Below, one piece after another: positions 8,001 through 15,755 of a stretch of DNA of 64,000 nucleotides. A program made the position numbers and the translations under genes. A model generated the notes under the pieces. It made no database searches. It was given only the letters and a program-made list of their open reading frames with translations, and had not been told where the DNA came from. Where the stretch lies: positions 492,776 through 556,775 of the forward strand of contig NZ_CAOJCN010000001.1 in assembly GCF_948329515.1 (NCBI RefSeq), written 5' to 3'. Within the stretch, counting starts at the first letter, position 1, and each line of letters opens with the position of its first letter. The DNA comes from Cohnella rhizoplanae. GTDB lineage: Bacteria > Bacillota > Bacilli > Paenibacillales > Paenibacillaceae.

Positions 8001-9083
8001 ATGGGACTGGCAATGGGCAAGAAGAGCTGGCGCGGCAAAGGCGCGGCGGCGATCGCGGCGCTGTTGATCGTGGCAGGCTGCGGGGGCAACGGGAACAATG
8101 AGGGTAGCGGCGGTTCGGCCGCGGCTTCGCCGGGCGCGAGCGCGCCGGCGACGGCGTCGGCCGCGGGCGGACAGGCCGCCGATCTCGGCAAGGTCAAGCT
8201 GGTGCTGGATTGGACGCCCAACACGAACCACACGGGATTGTATGTCGCCGCGGACCAGGGCTACTGGAAAAAGCGCGGGCTCGACGTCGAGATCGTGCTG
8301 CCGCCGGAGAGCGGCGCGGATCAGATGGTCGCGACGGGCGCCGCGGACTTCGGCGTAGGCGCGCAGGAGGGCCTCACGCTGGCCAGAGAGAACGACATGC
8401 CGATCGTCTCGCTCGCAGCCATCATTCAGCATAATACGTCGGGCTTCGCATCGCCCGCGGACAAGAACATCAAGGAGCCCAAGGACTTCGAGGGCCACAG
8501 CTACGGCGGATGGGGCTCCCCGGCCGAGCAGGCCGTCATCGGCTCGATGATGCAGCAGCAGGGCGCGGACGTGAACAAGGTCAAGTTCGTCAACGCGGGC
8601 ACCGCCGACTTCTTCACCGCGATTCAGAAGGACATCGACTTCGAATGGATCTTCTACGCCTGGACCGGCATCGAAGCCGAGCAGCGCGGCATTCAGCTGA
8701 ACATGGTCTACCTGTCCGACTTCGACAAACGCCTCGACTACTACACGCCGGTGCTGACGACGAGCGAGAAGATGATCGCGGGCAAGCCGGACGTCGTCCG
8801 CGCGTTCGTCGAGGGGGCCTCCGAGGGGTATCAGTACGCGATCGATCATCCGGCCGAGGCTGCGGACATGCTGATCAAGGCCAATCCCGACCTGAACGCG
8901 GATCTCGTGAAGGCGAGCCAGGCGTGGCTGAGCCCGAAGTATAAGGACGACGCGCCGCGCTGGGGCGAACAGAAGCGGGAAGTGTGGTCCGGCTATGCCG
9001 AGTTCCTGAAGGAGCACGAGCTGCTCGCGAAGGATCTGGACTACGACGCGATGTTTACGAACGAATTTTTGCCGCAGCCTTAA
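8001..9083 (+). CDS. thiY: thiamine-precursor ABC transporter substrate-binding lipoprotein (NMT1/THI5-like)
   Basis: The 360-residue lipoprotein has a signal sequence ending in the lipobox IVAGC (cysteine near residue 17 of the mature-type signal), followed by a Ser/Ala/Gly linker. The core starts with KLVLDWTPNTNHTGLYVA, typical of NMT1/THI5-like (ThiY) proteins that bind the HMP/formylaminopyrimidine precursor of thiamine. It would lie on the outer face of the membrane. Control by a TPP riboswitch and the ABC genes downstream support the role. AGAGGGAGTAGAGGAA precedes the ATG. Whether it prefers HMP, FAMP or a related pyrimidine is open. Confidence 0.9.
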   Translation: MGLAMGKKSWRGKGAAAIAALLIVAGCGGNGNNEGSGGSAAASPGASAPATASAAGGQAADLGKVKLVLDWTPNTNHTGLYVAADQGYWKKRGLDVEIVLPPESGADQMVATGAADFGVGAQEGLTLARENDMPIVSLAAIIQHNTSGFASPADKNIKEPKDFEGHSYGGWGSPAEQAVIGSMMQQQGADVNKVKFVNAGTADFFTAIQKDIDFEWIFYAWTGIEAEQRGIQLNMVYLSDFDKRLDYYTPVLTTSEKMIAGKPDVVRAFVEGASEGYQYAIDHPAEAADMLIKANPDLNADLVKASQAWLSPKYKDDAPRWGEQKREVWSGYAEFLKEHELLAKDLDYDAMFTNEFLPQP

Positions 9084-9131
9084 CCCCGAGATCTTAAAAC
9101 CAACGGACCTAACCCAAGGAGGATTAACCAT

Positions 9132-9437
9132 ATGGCGCAAGCGCTGCTCAGCATTCAGATCTTACCGAAGCCCGCGAACCCGGGAGATGACACGCATCTG
9201 TACGTCGACCGCGCGATCGAGATCATCAAGGCGTCCGGCGTCGCGTATCGGGTGGGGCCGCTCGAGACCACGATGGAGGGCGACCTCGACCAGCTGCTGG
9301 ATATCGTAAAGGAAATGAACCGGGCGATGTTCGAGAAGGGCAGCCCGTCCGTCCTGTCGCAGATCAAGCTGCTCGTTCACGGCGCCGACGGGGCTTCGAT
9401 GGCGCATCTGCTGCGCAAATACCCCGATGGACAGTAA
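9132..9437 (+). CDS. MTH1187/YkoF-family thiamine-binding protein
   Basis: The 101-residue protein starts MAQALLSIQILPKPANP and has the ferredoxin-like pattern of the MTH1187/UPF0045 thiamine-binding family (AIEIIKASGVAYRVGPLETTMEGD, then SVLSQIKLLVH). Such proteins accompany thiamine or HMP transporters and bind the vitamin in the cytoplasm. AAGGAGG lies before the ATG, and the gene overlaps the permease gene by 11 bases. Its exact task in transport is inferred from family and operon. Confidence 0.88.
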   Translation: MAQALLSIQILPKPANPGDDTHLYVDRAIEIIKASGVAYRVGPLETTMEGDLDQLLDIVKEMNRAMFEKGSPSVLSQIKLLVHGADGASMAHLLRKYPDGQ

Positions 9438-10209
9438 GGTCAGCCGATGGCTGCTGCCGGTCGGAACCCTTGCCTGCGCGCTGCTCCTTTGGCAGGCGAG
9501 CGTGGCGATATGGGATATCAAGCCGTTTACGCTGCCATCGCCGCTTGCCATCGGAGAGCGGATCGTCGAACAGTGGGACCGGCTGCTGGCCCAGAGCGGC
9601 TCCACGCTGCGGCTCGCCCTGAAGGGGATCGGGCTCGGCATCGCGCTCGGCGTGCTGTCGGCCATCGTCTTTCACTTGATCCCCGTCGTACGGGCAGCGC
9701 TCTCGCCGATCATCGTCATCACCCAGAACATTCCGTTGATCGCGCTCGGGCCGCTGCTCATCATCTGGTTCGGCTTCGGGCTGACGCCCAAGCTGGTGCT
9801 GCTGGCCCTCGTCTGTTACTTCCCGATCGCGTGGTCGATGCTGGCCGGGCTCGGGCAGGCGGATCCGCATCTGCGCGAGTATCTCGAGATGATCGGCGCG
9901 GGCCGGCTCACGGTGCTGCGGCGGCTGGAGCTGCCGGCGTCGCTGCCGTATTTCTTTTCGGGACTTAAAATTACGGCGACTTATAGCATCACGGCCGCCA
10001 TCGTGGCGGAATGGCTCGGCGCGAGCGAGGGCATCGGCTATTACTTGGTGCTGAAGTCCAAAGGGTACGACACGACGAGCGTTTTCGCCGCGATCGTCTG
10101 CATCGTCGGGATGGCGCTGGCCTTCTACGGCATCGCGGCGCTGCTCGAGCGGCTTGTCGTCCGCTGGCGGCCCGCAGGCCGGAGCGGACAGGGGGGAGGC
10201 GCGCTATGA
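9427..10209 (+). CDS. thiX: thiamine-precursor ABC transporter permease
   Basis: The 260-residue permease has about six membrane helices and the EAA-type cytoplasmic loop (EYLEMIGAGRLTVLRRLELPASLPY, near residues 156-180) that docks on the ATPase. It belongs to the SsuC/TauC/ThiX-type permeases. It overlaps both neighbours (11 bases with the thiamine-binding gene and ATGA with the ATPase gene), so the operon is tightly coupled. Function is assigned from the riboswitch and the ThiY-like partner. Confidence 0.9.
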   Translation: MDSKVSRWLLPVGTLACALLLWQASVAIWDIKPFTLPSPLAIGERIVEQWDRLLAQSGSTLRLALKGIGLGIALGVLSAIVFHLIPVVRAALSPIIVITQNIPLIALGPLLIIWFGFGLTPKLVLLALVCYFPIAWSMLAGLGQADPHLREYLEMIGAGRLTVLRRLELPASLPYFFSGLKITATYSITAAIVAEWLGASEGIGYYLVLKSKGYDTTSVFAAIVCIVGMALAFYGIAALLERLVVRWRPAGRSGQGGGAL

Positions 10210-10988
10210 ACGGACCGGACAAGCTGGAATTGATCGGTATCGGCAAGAGCTACGCGCGCGGCGGGAAGCGCCATCCCGTGCTGGACGACATCTCGCTGCG
10301 CGTGGCCGACGGCGAATTCGTCACGCTGCTCGGTCCGTCGGGCAGCGGCAAGTCGACGCTGTTCCGGCTGATCGGCGGCGTCGAACGACCGGATGCCGGG
10401 CGCATCCTGATCGACGGCGCGGAGACGACGGGCGAGCGGGGGCATATCAGCTACATGCCGCAGCAGGCGTCGTTGTTCCCGTGGATGTCGGTCGCGGGCA
10501 ACATCGCGTCGGCGCTGACGACGGCCGGGATCGAGCGCCGCCGCGCGGCCGCCCTGGCGGCGGAGTGGCTCGGCCGCATCGGCCTGGCGGACGTGGCGGA
10601 CGAATACCCGCAGGTGCTCTCGGGCGGGATGCAGCAGCGCGTGTCGTTTCTGCGGGCGCTGCTCATGCCCCGCGGCGTCATGTGCCTCGACGAGCCGTTC
10701 GCCGCGCTCGACGCGCTCACGCGGGCGGAGATGCAGGCCTGGCTCCTGCGGCTGTGGGAGGAGGAGCGGCGCTCCGTGCTGTTCGTGACGCACAGCATCG
10801 AGGAGGCGCTGACACTGTCGGACCGCATTTACGTGCTGTCCAAGGCGCCGGCGACCGTGCTGCGGGAGATCGCGGTCCCGTTCGACAGGCCGCGCCGGGC
10901 GGACGTCTGGAAGGAGCCCGCGTTCGTGGCGCTCAAGGAGGAAGTGCTGGCGCTGCTGCAGCGGGGAGGTGCCGGCGATGGCGTATGA
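10206..10988 (+). CDS. thiZ: thiamine-precursor ABC transporter ATPase
   Basis: The 260-residue ATPase has Walker A GPSGSGKST near residues 42-50, the signature LSGGMQQR near 138-145, Walker B GVMCLDEPF near 157-165 and the switch histidine in FVTHS. It resembles the ATPases of nitrate/taurine/HMP importers. The ATG at 10206 overlaps the permease stop codon, and upstream in-frame starts would lie inside the permease and are not used. Confidence 0.92.
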   Translation: MNGPDKLELIGIGKSYARGGKRHPVLDDISLRVADGEFVTLLGPSGSGKSTLFRLIGGVERPDAGRILIDGAETTGERGHISYMPQQASLFPWMSVAGNIASALTTAGIERRRAAALAAEWLGRIGLADVADEYPQVLSGGMQQRVSFLRALLMPRGVMCLDEPFAALDALTRAEMQAWLLRLWEEERRSVLFVTHSIEEALTLSDRIYVLSKAPATVLREIAVPFDRPRRADVWKEPAFVALKEEVLALLQRGGAGDGV

Positions 10989-11772
10989 CGCGCATCTGCA
11001 CGTCGACCAGTATCCGCCGGACCGCCGGGAGGCGCTGCTCGCGGAGGCGTTCGCCGCCGGCGTGGACGGCGTCGTCGCCGTCTCGATGCATCCGGCCTCC
11101 TGCGAGGAGACGCGCAGGCTCGCAGCGGGCTGGCCTGGGCGGGTGATGCCCGCCTACGGGCATCACCCGGAGCAGCCGCCGCTCGGGGCAGCGGAGCTGG
11201 CGCGGCTGTGCGACCGGATGCGGCAGCTCGCGGCGGATGGCGAAGCGTTCGCGGTAGGCGAGGTCGGCTTGCCGTACTATACGCGGACGGAGGCGGAGGC
11301 GCGGGGCGAGCCGTTCGACGAAGCGCCCTATCTGGCGCAGCTCGATGCATTCGCGCGGCTCGCCGCCGAGCTGGACCGGCCGATCGCGCTCCATGCGGTG
11401 TACGAGGACGCGGATAAGGCCCTCGAGCTGATGGAGCTTCACGGCGTCAGGCGCGCGCACTTTCACTGGTACAAAGGGGCGTCGGAGACGACGGCTCGCA
11501 TCGCGGCGAGCGGGTATTTCATCTCGGTGACGCCGGACGTGCTGTACGAGCCGGATATTCGCGAGCTTGCCGCGGCTTTTCCGATCGGACAGCTGATGGC
11601 GGAGACGGACGGCCCCTGGCCGTTCGAAGGCCCGTTCGCGGGGACGGAGACGGCGCCTGCCATGACGCGGGCGGTCGCGCGAGAGATCGCGGCGCTGCGA
11701 GGGCTGGCGCCGGAGACGGTCGAGCGGGAGCTGGATGGCAATACGCGCGCGTTTTACGGATTCGGGCGATAA
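10978..11772 (+). CDS. TatD-family metal-dependent hydrolase
   Basis: The 264-residue protein has the TatD-like TIM-barrel pattern: the metal-binding HxH in DAHLHVDQ at residues 4-11, GEVGLPY with the bridging glutamate, H in IALHAVYE, H in AHFHWYKG and the aspartate in AETDGPW. TatD proteins are nucleases or phosphodiesterase-like hydrolases. Its place as the last gene of a TPP-riboswitch operon suggests a role in thiamine salvage instead. GGGGAGGT lies seven bases before the ATG at 10978, which is preferred over the GTG at 10969. The start lies inside the end of the ATPase gene. Confidence 0.85.
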   Translation: MAYDAHLHVDQYPPDRREALLAEAFAAGVDGVVAVSMHPASCEETRRLAAGWPGRVMPAYGHHPEQPPLGAAELARLCDRMRQLAADGEAFAVGEVGLPYYTRTEAEARGEPFDEAPYLAQLDAFARLAAELDRPIALHAVYEDADKALELMELHGVRRAHFHWYKGASETTARIAASGYFISVTPDVLYEPDIRELAAAFPIGQLMAETDGPWPFEGPFAGTETAPAMTRAVAREIAALRGLAPETVERELDGNTRAFYGFGR

Positions 11773-11785
11773 TCGCCGATCATAC

Positions 11786-11829
11786 AGAAGAAGCCATGCG
11801 ATCCTTATACAGGAGGCATGGCTTCTTCT
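11786..11829. terminator. stem-loop between convergent genes, probable bidirectional terminator
   Basis: A perfect 14-base-pair inverted repeat (AGAAGAAGCCATGC / GCATGGCTTCTTCT) with a 16-base loop lies between the TatD gene and the convergent small gene. It has no long T-run beyond its own T-rich arm, so efficiency is uncertain. Confidence 0.7.
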
Positions 11830-11845
11830 TATATACCCGCGGCGC

Positions 11846-12037
11846 TTAGCCGTGGTAGCTGCCGGCCGGCGCGTTCAGCACCCACTCGAGCAGCAGCATT
11901 TGCTCCCCGATGCGTTCGGCCTCGGCCTGCAGCGCGGGCCTCGCATCCGCCGCAGCCTCCGCGTACAGCGCCTCGAGCGCTTCCTTGCGCGAGCCCAGTT
12001 CATGGTACTTTCGTTTGATCTGATCCGCCGTTCTCAT
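11846..12037 (-). CDS. small conserved-looking helical protein, unknown function
   Basis: This 63-residue protein is highly charged and predicted to be almost entirely helical (QIKRKYHELGSRKEAL, then QAEAERIGEQMLLLEWVL), ending in PAGSYHG. It may form a coiled-coil hairpin. A GGGAGG ribosome binding site lies four bases before the ATG at 12037, and a stem-loop follows the stop, so it looks like a genuine gene. I do not recognise a family. Confidence 0.65.
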   Translation of the reverse strand: MRTADQIKRKYHELGSRKEALEALYAEAAADARPALQAEAERIGEQMLLLEWVLNAPAGSYHG

Positions 12038-12094
12038 ATGGCCTCCCGTTCTCTATCGCATGATAGGATGATATGCGTCCCGCCGAATAGGGAC

Positions 12095-12616
12095 CTAGGA
12101 CTGCGCCGCCCGCTTGGGAACGGCGCGCAGCACGTACAAGTAGTATCCCGCATAATAGGCGATCAGGATGAAAAGAATCGCGGCCGTCCACGGATCGCGT
12201 CCGTACTGCTGGAGGGCGCCGGCGCCGCCGAAAGCATCCGCGGTCTGCGTCGCGGCCGGCATCGCGAACAAAAACCGGTAGGCGATCCTCCCCACGAACA
12301 GCGCGATGACAAGCGACTCGATGACGACGTGCGTCCGGTAGTACAGGCCGTCGGTCCGCCGTTCGACGACGCTGTGCCGGATGGCGAACCAGGCGAGCAG
12401 GCCGCCGAGCGCCAGTCCAACGGCGTCCCCGGCAAATACGACCGGGTGCATGAAGCCGGTCGCGATCAAGACGAGGCCGACGACGGAGAATAGGCCGACC
12501 CGGATCTGGAGCCGCCTGGGGCGCAGCAGCTGGAAGCCGACCGTGCGCCGGATCCGACGGTACAGGAAAAAGGCGATCAGCAGCAGCGGGACCGCGAACT
12601 GCGCGGTTTGGTTCAT
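12095..12616 (-). CDS. integral membrane protein, CcdC-like (DUF1453-like)
   Basis: The 173-residue protein has about four to five membrane segments (QFAVPLLLIAFFLYR, VGLFSVVGLVLIATGFM, AVGLALGGLLAWFAI, VIESLVIALFVGRIAYRF, AAILFILIAYYAGYYLYVL) and the basic loop RRIRRTVGFQLLRPRRLQIR that resembles CcdC/DUF1453 proteins. These are encoded near cytochrome c maturation genes in Bacillus, but no such genes are present here. The function is unknown. Confidence 0.65.
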   Translation of the reverse strand: MNQTAQFAVPLLLIAFFLYRRIRRTVGFQLLRPRRLQIRVGLFSVVGLVLIATGFMHPVVFAGDAVGLALGGLLAWFAIRHSVVERRTDGLYYRTHVVIESLVIALFVGRIAYRFLFAMPAATQTADAFGGAGALQQYGRDPWTAAILFILIAYYAGYYLYVLRAVPKRAAQS

Positions 12617-12766
12617 GGGACAACGTCCTTTCGCGTCTTGAATATCGTTTGATTAGTTTACCAATGAGGACGGGGTGTCGTCCATCGGTCCGAGGGATGA
12701 GCCGGATATTTCCCGCAAGCGGACGGGGGAGGGCAAGCCCTGTACTTGGAAAGGCGCGCGTACGGC

Positions 12767-12792
12767 AAAAAGCCGCCGGTGGACGGCGGCTT
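12767..12792 (-). terminator. intrinsic terminator after the 35-codon small gene
   Basis: On the minus strand AAGCCGCC, a 7-base loop and GGCGGCTT run into TTTTT. It lies 30 bases beyond the stop of the small frame at 12822-12929 and is the only clear transcript end in this gap. Confidence 0.85.
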
Positions 12793-12821
12793 CTGCGTGG
12801 CCGGGCGAAGGGATGACGAAA

Positions 12822-12929
12822 TCAGCGACTGGAACGCGGCGTGGACTGCGGATCTTGCTTGAGCGTTTCCGACACCTCGGTTACCAAGAACGCCAAGTAA
12901 TTTCTAAGCGAGAGACGTTGCTGCTTCAT
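12822..12929 (-). CDS. candidate 35-residue small protein
   Basis: An ATG at 12929 is preceded by AAGGAGGTG with a nine-base gap and opens a 35-codon frame starting MKQQRLSLRNYLAFLVTEV and rich in Lys, Gln, Ser and Thr toward its end. The middle is amphipathic. A good terminator (12767-12792) follows at 30 bases. A strong ribosome binding site plus terminator within 165 bases argues for an expressed small gene. An overlapping ATG five bases upstream opens an 11-codon frame in another phase, so the translated frame is not certain. No family recognised. Confidence 0.55.
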   Translation of the reverse strand: MKQQRLSLRNYLAFLVTEVSETLKQDPQSTPRSSR

Positions 12930-13037
12930 TCGTCATCACACCTCCTTCGCACGCGGTACTGTTATTATTTTCTTACACCGCCCGAGGCCGGTTGAATCTG
13001 ATACTGCCGCGAATGGACGCAGACGAGCGACAACGCG

Positions 13038-13066
13038 AAAAAAGCCGGACCCGAATGGGCGCCGGC
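13038..13066 (-). terminator. intrinsic terminator after the 32-codon small gene
   Basis: On the minus strand GCCGG, an inner CCC/GGG stem, CCGGC and TTTTTT form a terminator 44 bases beyond the stop of the frame at 13110-13208. Confidence 0.82.
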
Positions 13067-13109
13067 CGTCGCTTGCTGGACACAACTGTCGCGGAATGTC
13101 TCCCTGCCG

Positions 13110-13208
13110 TCAGGTGGAGAACCGAATCGTTAAATAGATGACCAGGACGAACAAAAACACCGCCAAGCAATAGCCCAGCACGAGCGCAACCGCCTTCGGA
13201 CCGTTCAC
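13110..13208 (-). CDS. candidate 32-residue single-span membrane protein
   Basis: A GTG at 13208, seven bases after GGCGGTGA, opens a 32-codon frame beginning MNGPKAVALVLGYCLAVFLF. Residues 5-27 form one hydrophobic membrane helix, followed by a short tail with one arginine. TATAAT on the minus strand at 13246-13241 could be its -10, though no good -35 was found. A terminator follows 44 bases after the stop. Such single-span peptides are common in spore formers. The function is unknown. Confidence 0.6.
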   Translation of the reverse strand: MNGPKAVALVLGYCLAVFLFVLVIYLTIRFST

Positions 13209-13283
13209 AGTCGATTCACCGCCCTGCTTGTAATGCTTCTATTATACAGGACGGGTCCCGGGAAAAAGAAATGAAGCGTTTGT

Positions 13284-13313
13284 GAATATTGAACGAGCGC
13301 CTCCCCATACGAT
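13284..13313 (+). promoter_or_regulatory. candidate sigma-E (sporulation) promoter of the manganese catalase gene
   Basis: GAATATT (13284-13290) matches all seven positions of the sigma-E -35 consensus KMATATT, and CATACGAT (13306-13313) matches seven of eight positions of CATACAMT. The spacer is 15 bases, as expected. The predicted start near 13320 leaves a 25-base leader containing the ribosome binding site. The B. subtilis cotJABC operon, which encodes a similar catalase, is sigma-E dependent, which supports this reading. Confidence 0.65.
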
Positions 13314-13344
13314 CTGAGTATGCGTGCAAGAGGAGGAAGAATAC

Positions 13345-14244
13345 ATGTTTAAAAGGGTCGACCGGCTGGCCATCGAGCTGCCGATTGGCGCGCATCCGGA
13401 CCCCAACGGCGCGAGCGCCGTCCAAGAGCTGATGGGCGGGCGTTTCGGAGAAATGTCAACGCTAAACAATTACATGTTTCAATCGTTTAACTTCCGCGGC
13501 AAAACCAAGCTGCGCGCGTTTTATGACATCGTGGCCAGCATCACCGCCGAAGAGTTCGGCCATGTCGAACTCGTGGCCAATACGATCAACGTCATGCTGT
13601 CCGGGACGACGTCGCCGGGAGACCCCGACTCGACCCCGCTCGGTCCGACCAAAGACCTTCGGATGTCCTCGCATTTTATCGAAGCCGCCCAATCGGCGCT
13701 TCCTTACGATTCGATGGGCCGGCCTTGGAACGGAACCTACGTGGTGAACAGCGGCAACCTGATTTTCGATCTGCTTCATAACTTTTTCCTCGAATGCGGG
13801 GCGCGCACGCACAAGATGCGCGTCTATGAAATGACCGACCATCCAACGGCCAGGGCGATGACCGGCTATTTGCTCGTCCGCGGAGGCGTCCACATTTTAG
13901 CCTATGCCAAGGCGCTGGAGATCGCGACGGGCGTAGACGTCACGAAGATGTTCCCCATTCCGCGTCTCGACAACAGCGCGTTCGATGCGACCCGCAAATG
14001 GGAGGCGCAGGGCGAGCATCGGAGGCTGTACACCTTCAGCGACGACGACTACCAGCATATCGCGCAGATCTGGAAGGGTACCCATCCGACGGACGGCGGC
14101 AAGCTCGAAGCGTTCAAGGGCCTGCCGGGTTACAGCGGTCCGATCATCGACTTCCCCGATCTGCCGGAGGAGTTCGCGCCCGGCATCTCGCGCGAAGATC
14201 TGTTCCAGATCGCGGAGCGTCTGAAGCGGAGCGCCGGACTGTAA
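13345..14244 (+). CDS. manganese catalase (CotJC/KatN-like)
   Basis: The 299-residue protein has the di-manganese ligand pattern of Mn catalases: Glu37 in FGEMSTLNNY, Glu70 and His73 in AEEFGHVE, Glu150 in FLECGARTHK and His183 in RGGVHILAY. It would break down hydrogen peroxide with a non-haem di-Mn centre. AGGAGGA sits seven bases before the ATG at 13345. In-frame codons upstream are not needed. A sigma-E-like promoter upstream suggests expression in the mother cell during sporulation and a role on or in the spore coat. It stands alone, without cotJA or cotJB. Confidence 0.9.
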   Translation: MFKRVDRLAIELPIGAHPDPNGASAVQELMGGRFGEMSTLNNYMFQSFNFRGKTKLRAFYDIVASITAEEFGHVELVANTINVMLSGTTSPGDPDSTPLGPTKDLRMSSHFIEAAQSALPYDSMGRPWNGTYVVNSGNLIFDLLHNFFLECGARTHKMRVYEMTDHPTARAMTGYLLVRGGVHILAYAKALEIATGVDVTKMFPIPRLDNSAFDATRKWEAQGEHRRLYTFSDDDYQHIAQIWKGTHPTDGGKLEAFKGLPGYSGPIIDFPDLPEEFAPGISREDLFQIAERLKRSAGL

Positions 14245-14426
14245 CGAGCGGGCGAAGGATCGTGCCGGTGTCTTTGGCAGTTCAGAGAAATAAATGGCGC
14301 AGCCGCGTATATTTTCCCGGCGTCCGGCCATACTGCTATTATCGGCGTCGAGAGATGCCGGTGATAACCGCGGAGAAGGCTTACGTTTCCCCATAAGTTC
14401 TTCGTCCGGTTTCTCCTCTCCCATGA

Positions 14427-14457
14427 GGCCCTCGTCGCGAGACGGGGGTCGTTTTTT
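14427..14457 (+). terminator. intrinsic terminator in the catalase-rsmD gap
   Basis: GGCCCTCGTC, GCGA loop and GACGGGGGTC form a ten-pair stem (two G-T pairs) followed by G and TTTTTT. It lies about 180 bases after the catalase stop. Nothing else with coding or RNA character was found in the gap 14245-14606. Confidence 0.82.
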
Positions 14458-14606
14458 ATGCGCGGATGCCCCGTTCCCGCCGGCGCGGGCTTCCCGCGGA
14501 AGGCGGGATATGATAACATAAGCACCATCCAAAGCCGCGGCGGACCCGCGGCTGTCTTGCTGTAAGTCACGAATGATTTTACGCGCACGGGGGTCGAACT
14601 TCACAG

Positions 14607-15170
14607 ATGAGAGTCATATCCGGCGAGGCAAGGGGGCGGCCGCTGAAGGCGGTGCCGGGCCAGACGACCCGTCCGACGACGGACAAGGTCAAGGAAGCCC
14701 TCTTCAGCATGATCGGCCCGTACTTCGACGGGGAACGCGTGCTGGATTTGTTCGCGGGAACGGGCGGGCTCGGGATCGAGGCGCTCAGCAGGGGCGCCGG
14801 ACATGCCGTCTTCGTGGACGCCAACCAGCGCAGCATCGAGATCGTCCGCGCTAACCTGGCGGCCACGCGGCTCGCGGACAAGGCGGAGGTGTACCGGCAG
14901 GACGCAGGCAAGGCGATCAAGCTGCTCGAGCAGCGCGGGGCCGCGCCGTTCGATCTCGTTTTCCTTGATCCGCCCTACGCCATGAAGAACTGCGATGCGC
15001 TGCTGCAGGAGTTGACCGAGCGCGGGCTCGCGGGCGAGCATACGGTGGCGGTCGTCGAGCACGAATCCGGCTTCGCCTACGACGAGCGGATCGGCGTATA
15101 CGAGCGGCGCCGGCTGGCCTTGTACGGCGAGACCGCGATATCCATCTATAGATACGGAGGAGACGCATAG
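14607..15170 (+). CDS. rsmD: 16S rRNA (guanine-966-N2)-methyltransferase
   Basis: The 187-residue methyltransferase starts MRVISGEARGRPLKAVPG and has the SAM-binding motif VLDLFAGTGGLGIEALSRGA near residues 45-65 and the catalytic DPPY near 125-128, both typical of RsmD. It methylates 16S rRNA on the 30S subunit. It is followed directly by coaD, the usual neighbour in Bacillota. The ribosome binding site (CACGGGGG, 13 bases away) is weak. Confidence 0.95.
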   Translation: MRVISGEARGRPLKAVPGQTTRPTTDKVKEALFSMIGPYFDGERVLDLFAGTGGLGIEALSRGAGHAVFVDANQRSIEIVRANLAATRLADKAEVYRQDAGKAIKLLEQRGAAPFDLVFLDPPYAMKNCDALLQELTERGLAGEHTVAVVEHESGFAYDERIGVYERRRLALYGETAISIYRYGGDA

Positions 15171-15689
<519 letters not shown>

Positions 15690-15693
15690 TCGA

Positions 15694-15734
15694 CGAAGGG
15701 GCTCTCCGGCATTGGCTGCCAGAGAGCCCCTTCG
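15694..15734. terminator. long stem-loop between convergent coaD and ylbJ
   Basis: A perfect 13-base-pair inverted repeat (CGAAGGGGCTCTC / GAGAGCCCCTTCG) with a 15-base loop lies five bases after the coaD stop and 21 bases from the ylbJ stop. It lacks a T-run on either strand but probably separates the convergent transcripts. Confidence 0.65.
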
Positions 15735-15755
15735 CATAACCGCAAGCCGTCCGGT

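Noticed and set aside
7863..9140. 425-codon minus-strand frame
   Set aside because: It is antisense to the riboswitch terminator and the thiY-like gene and shows only low-complexity Arg/Leu sequence.
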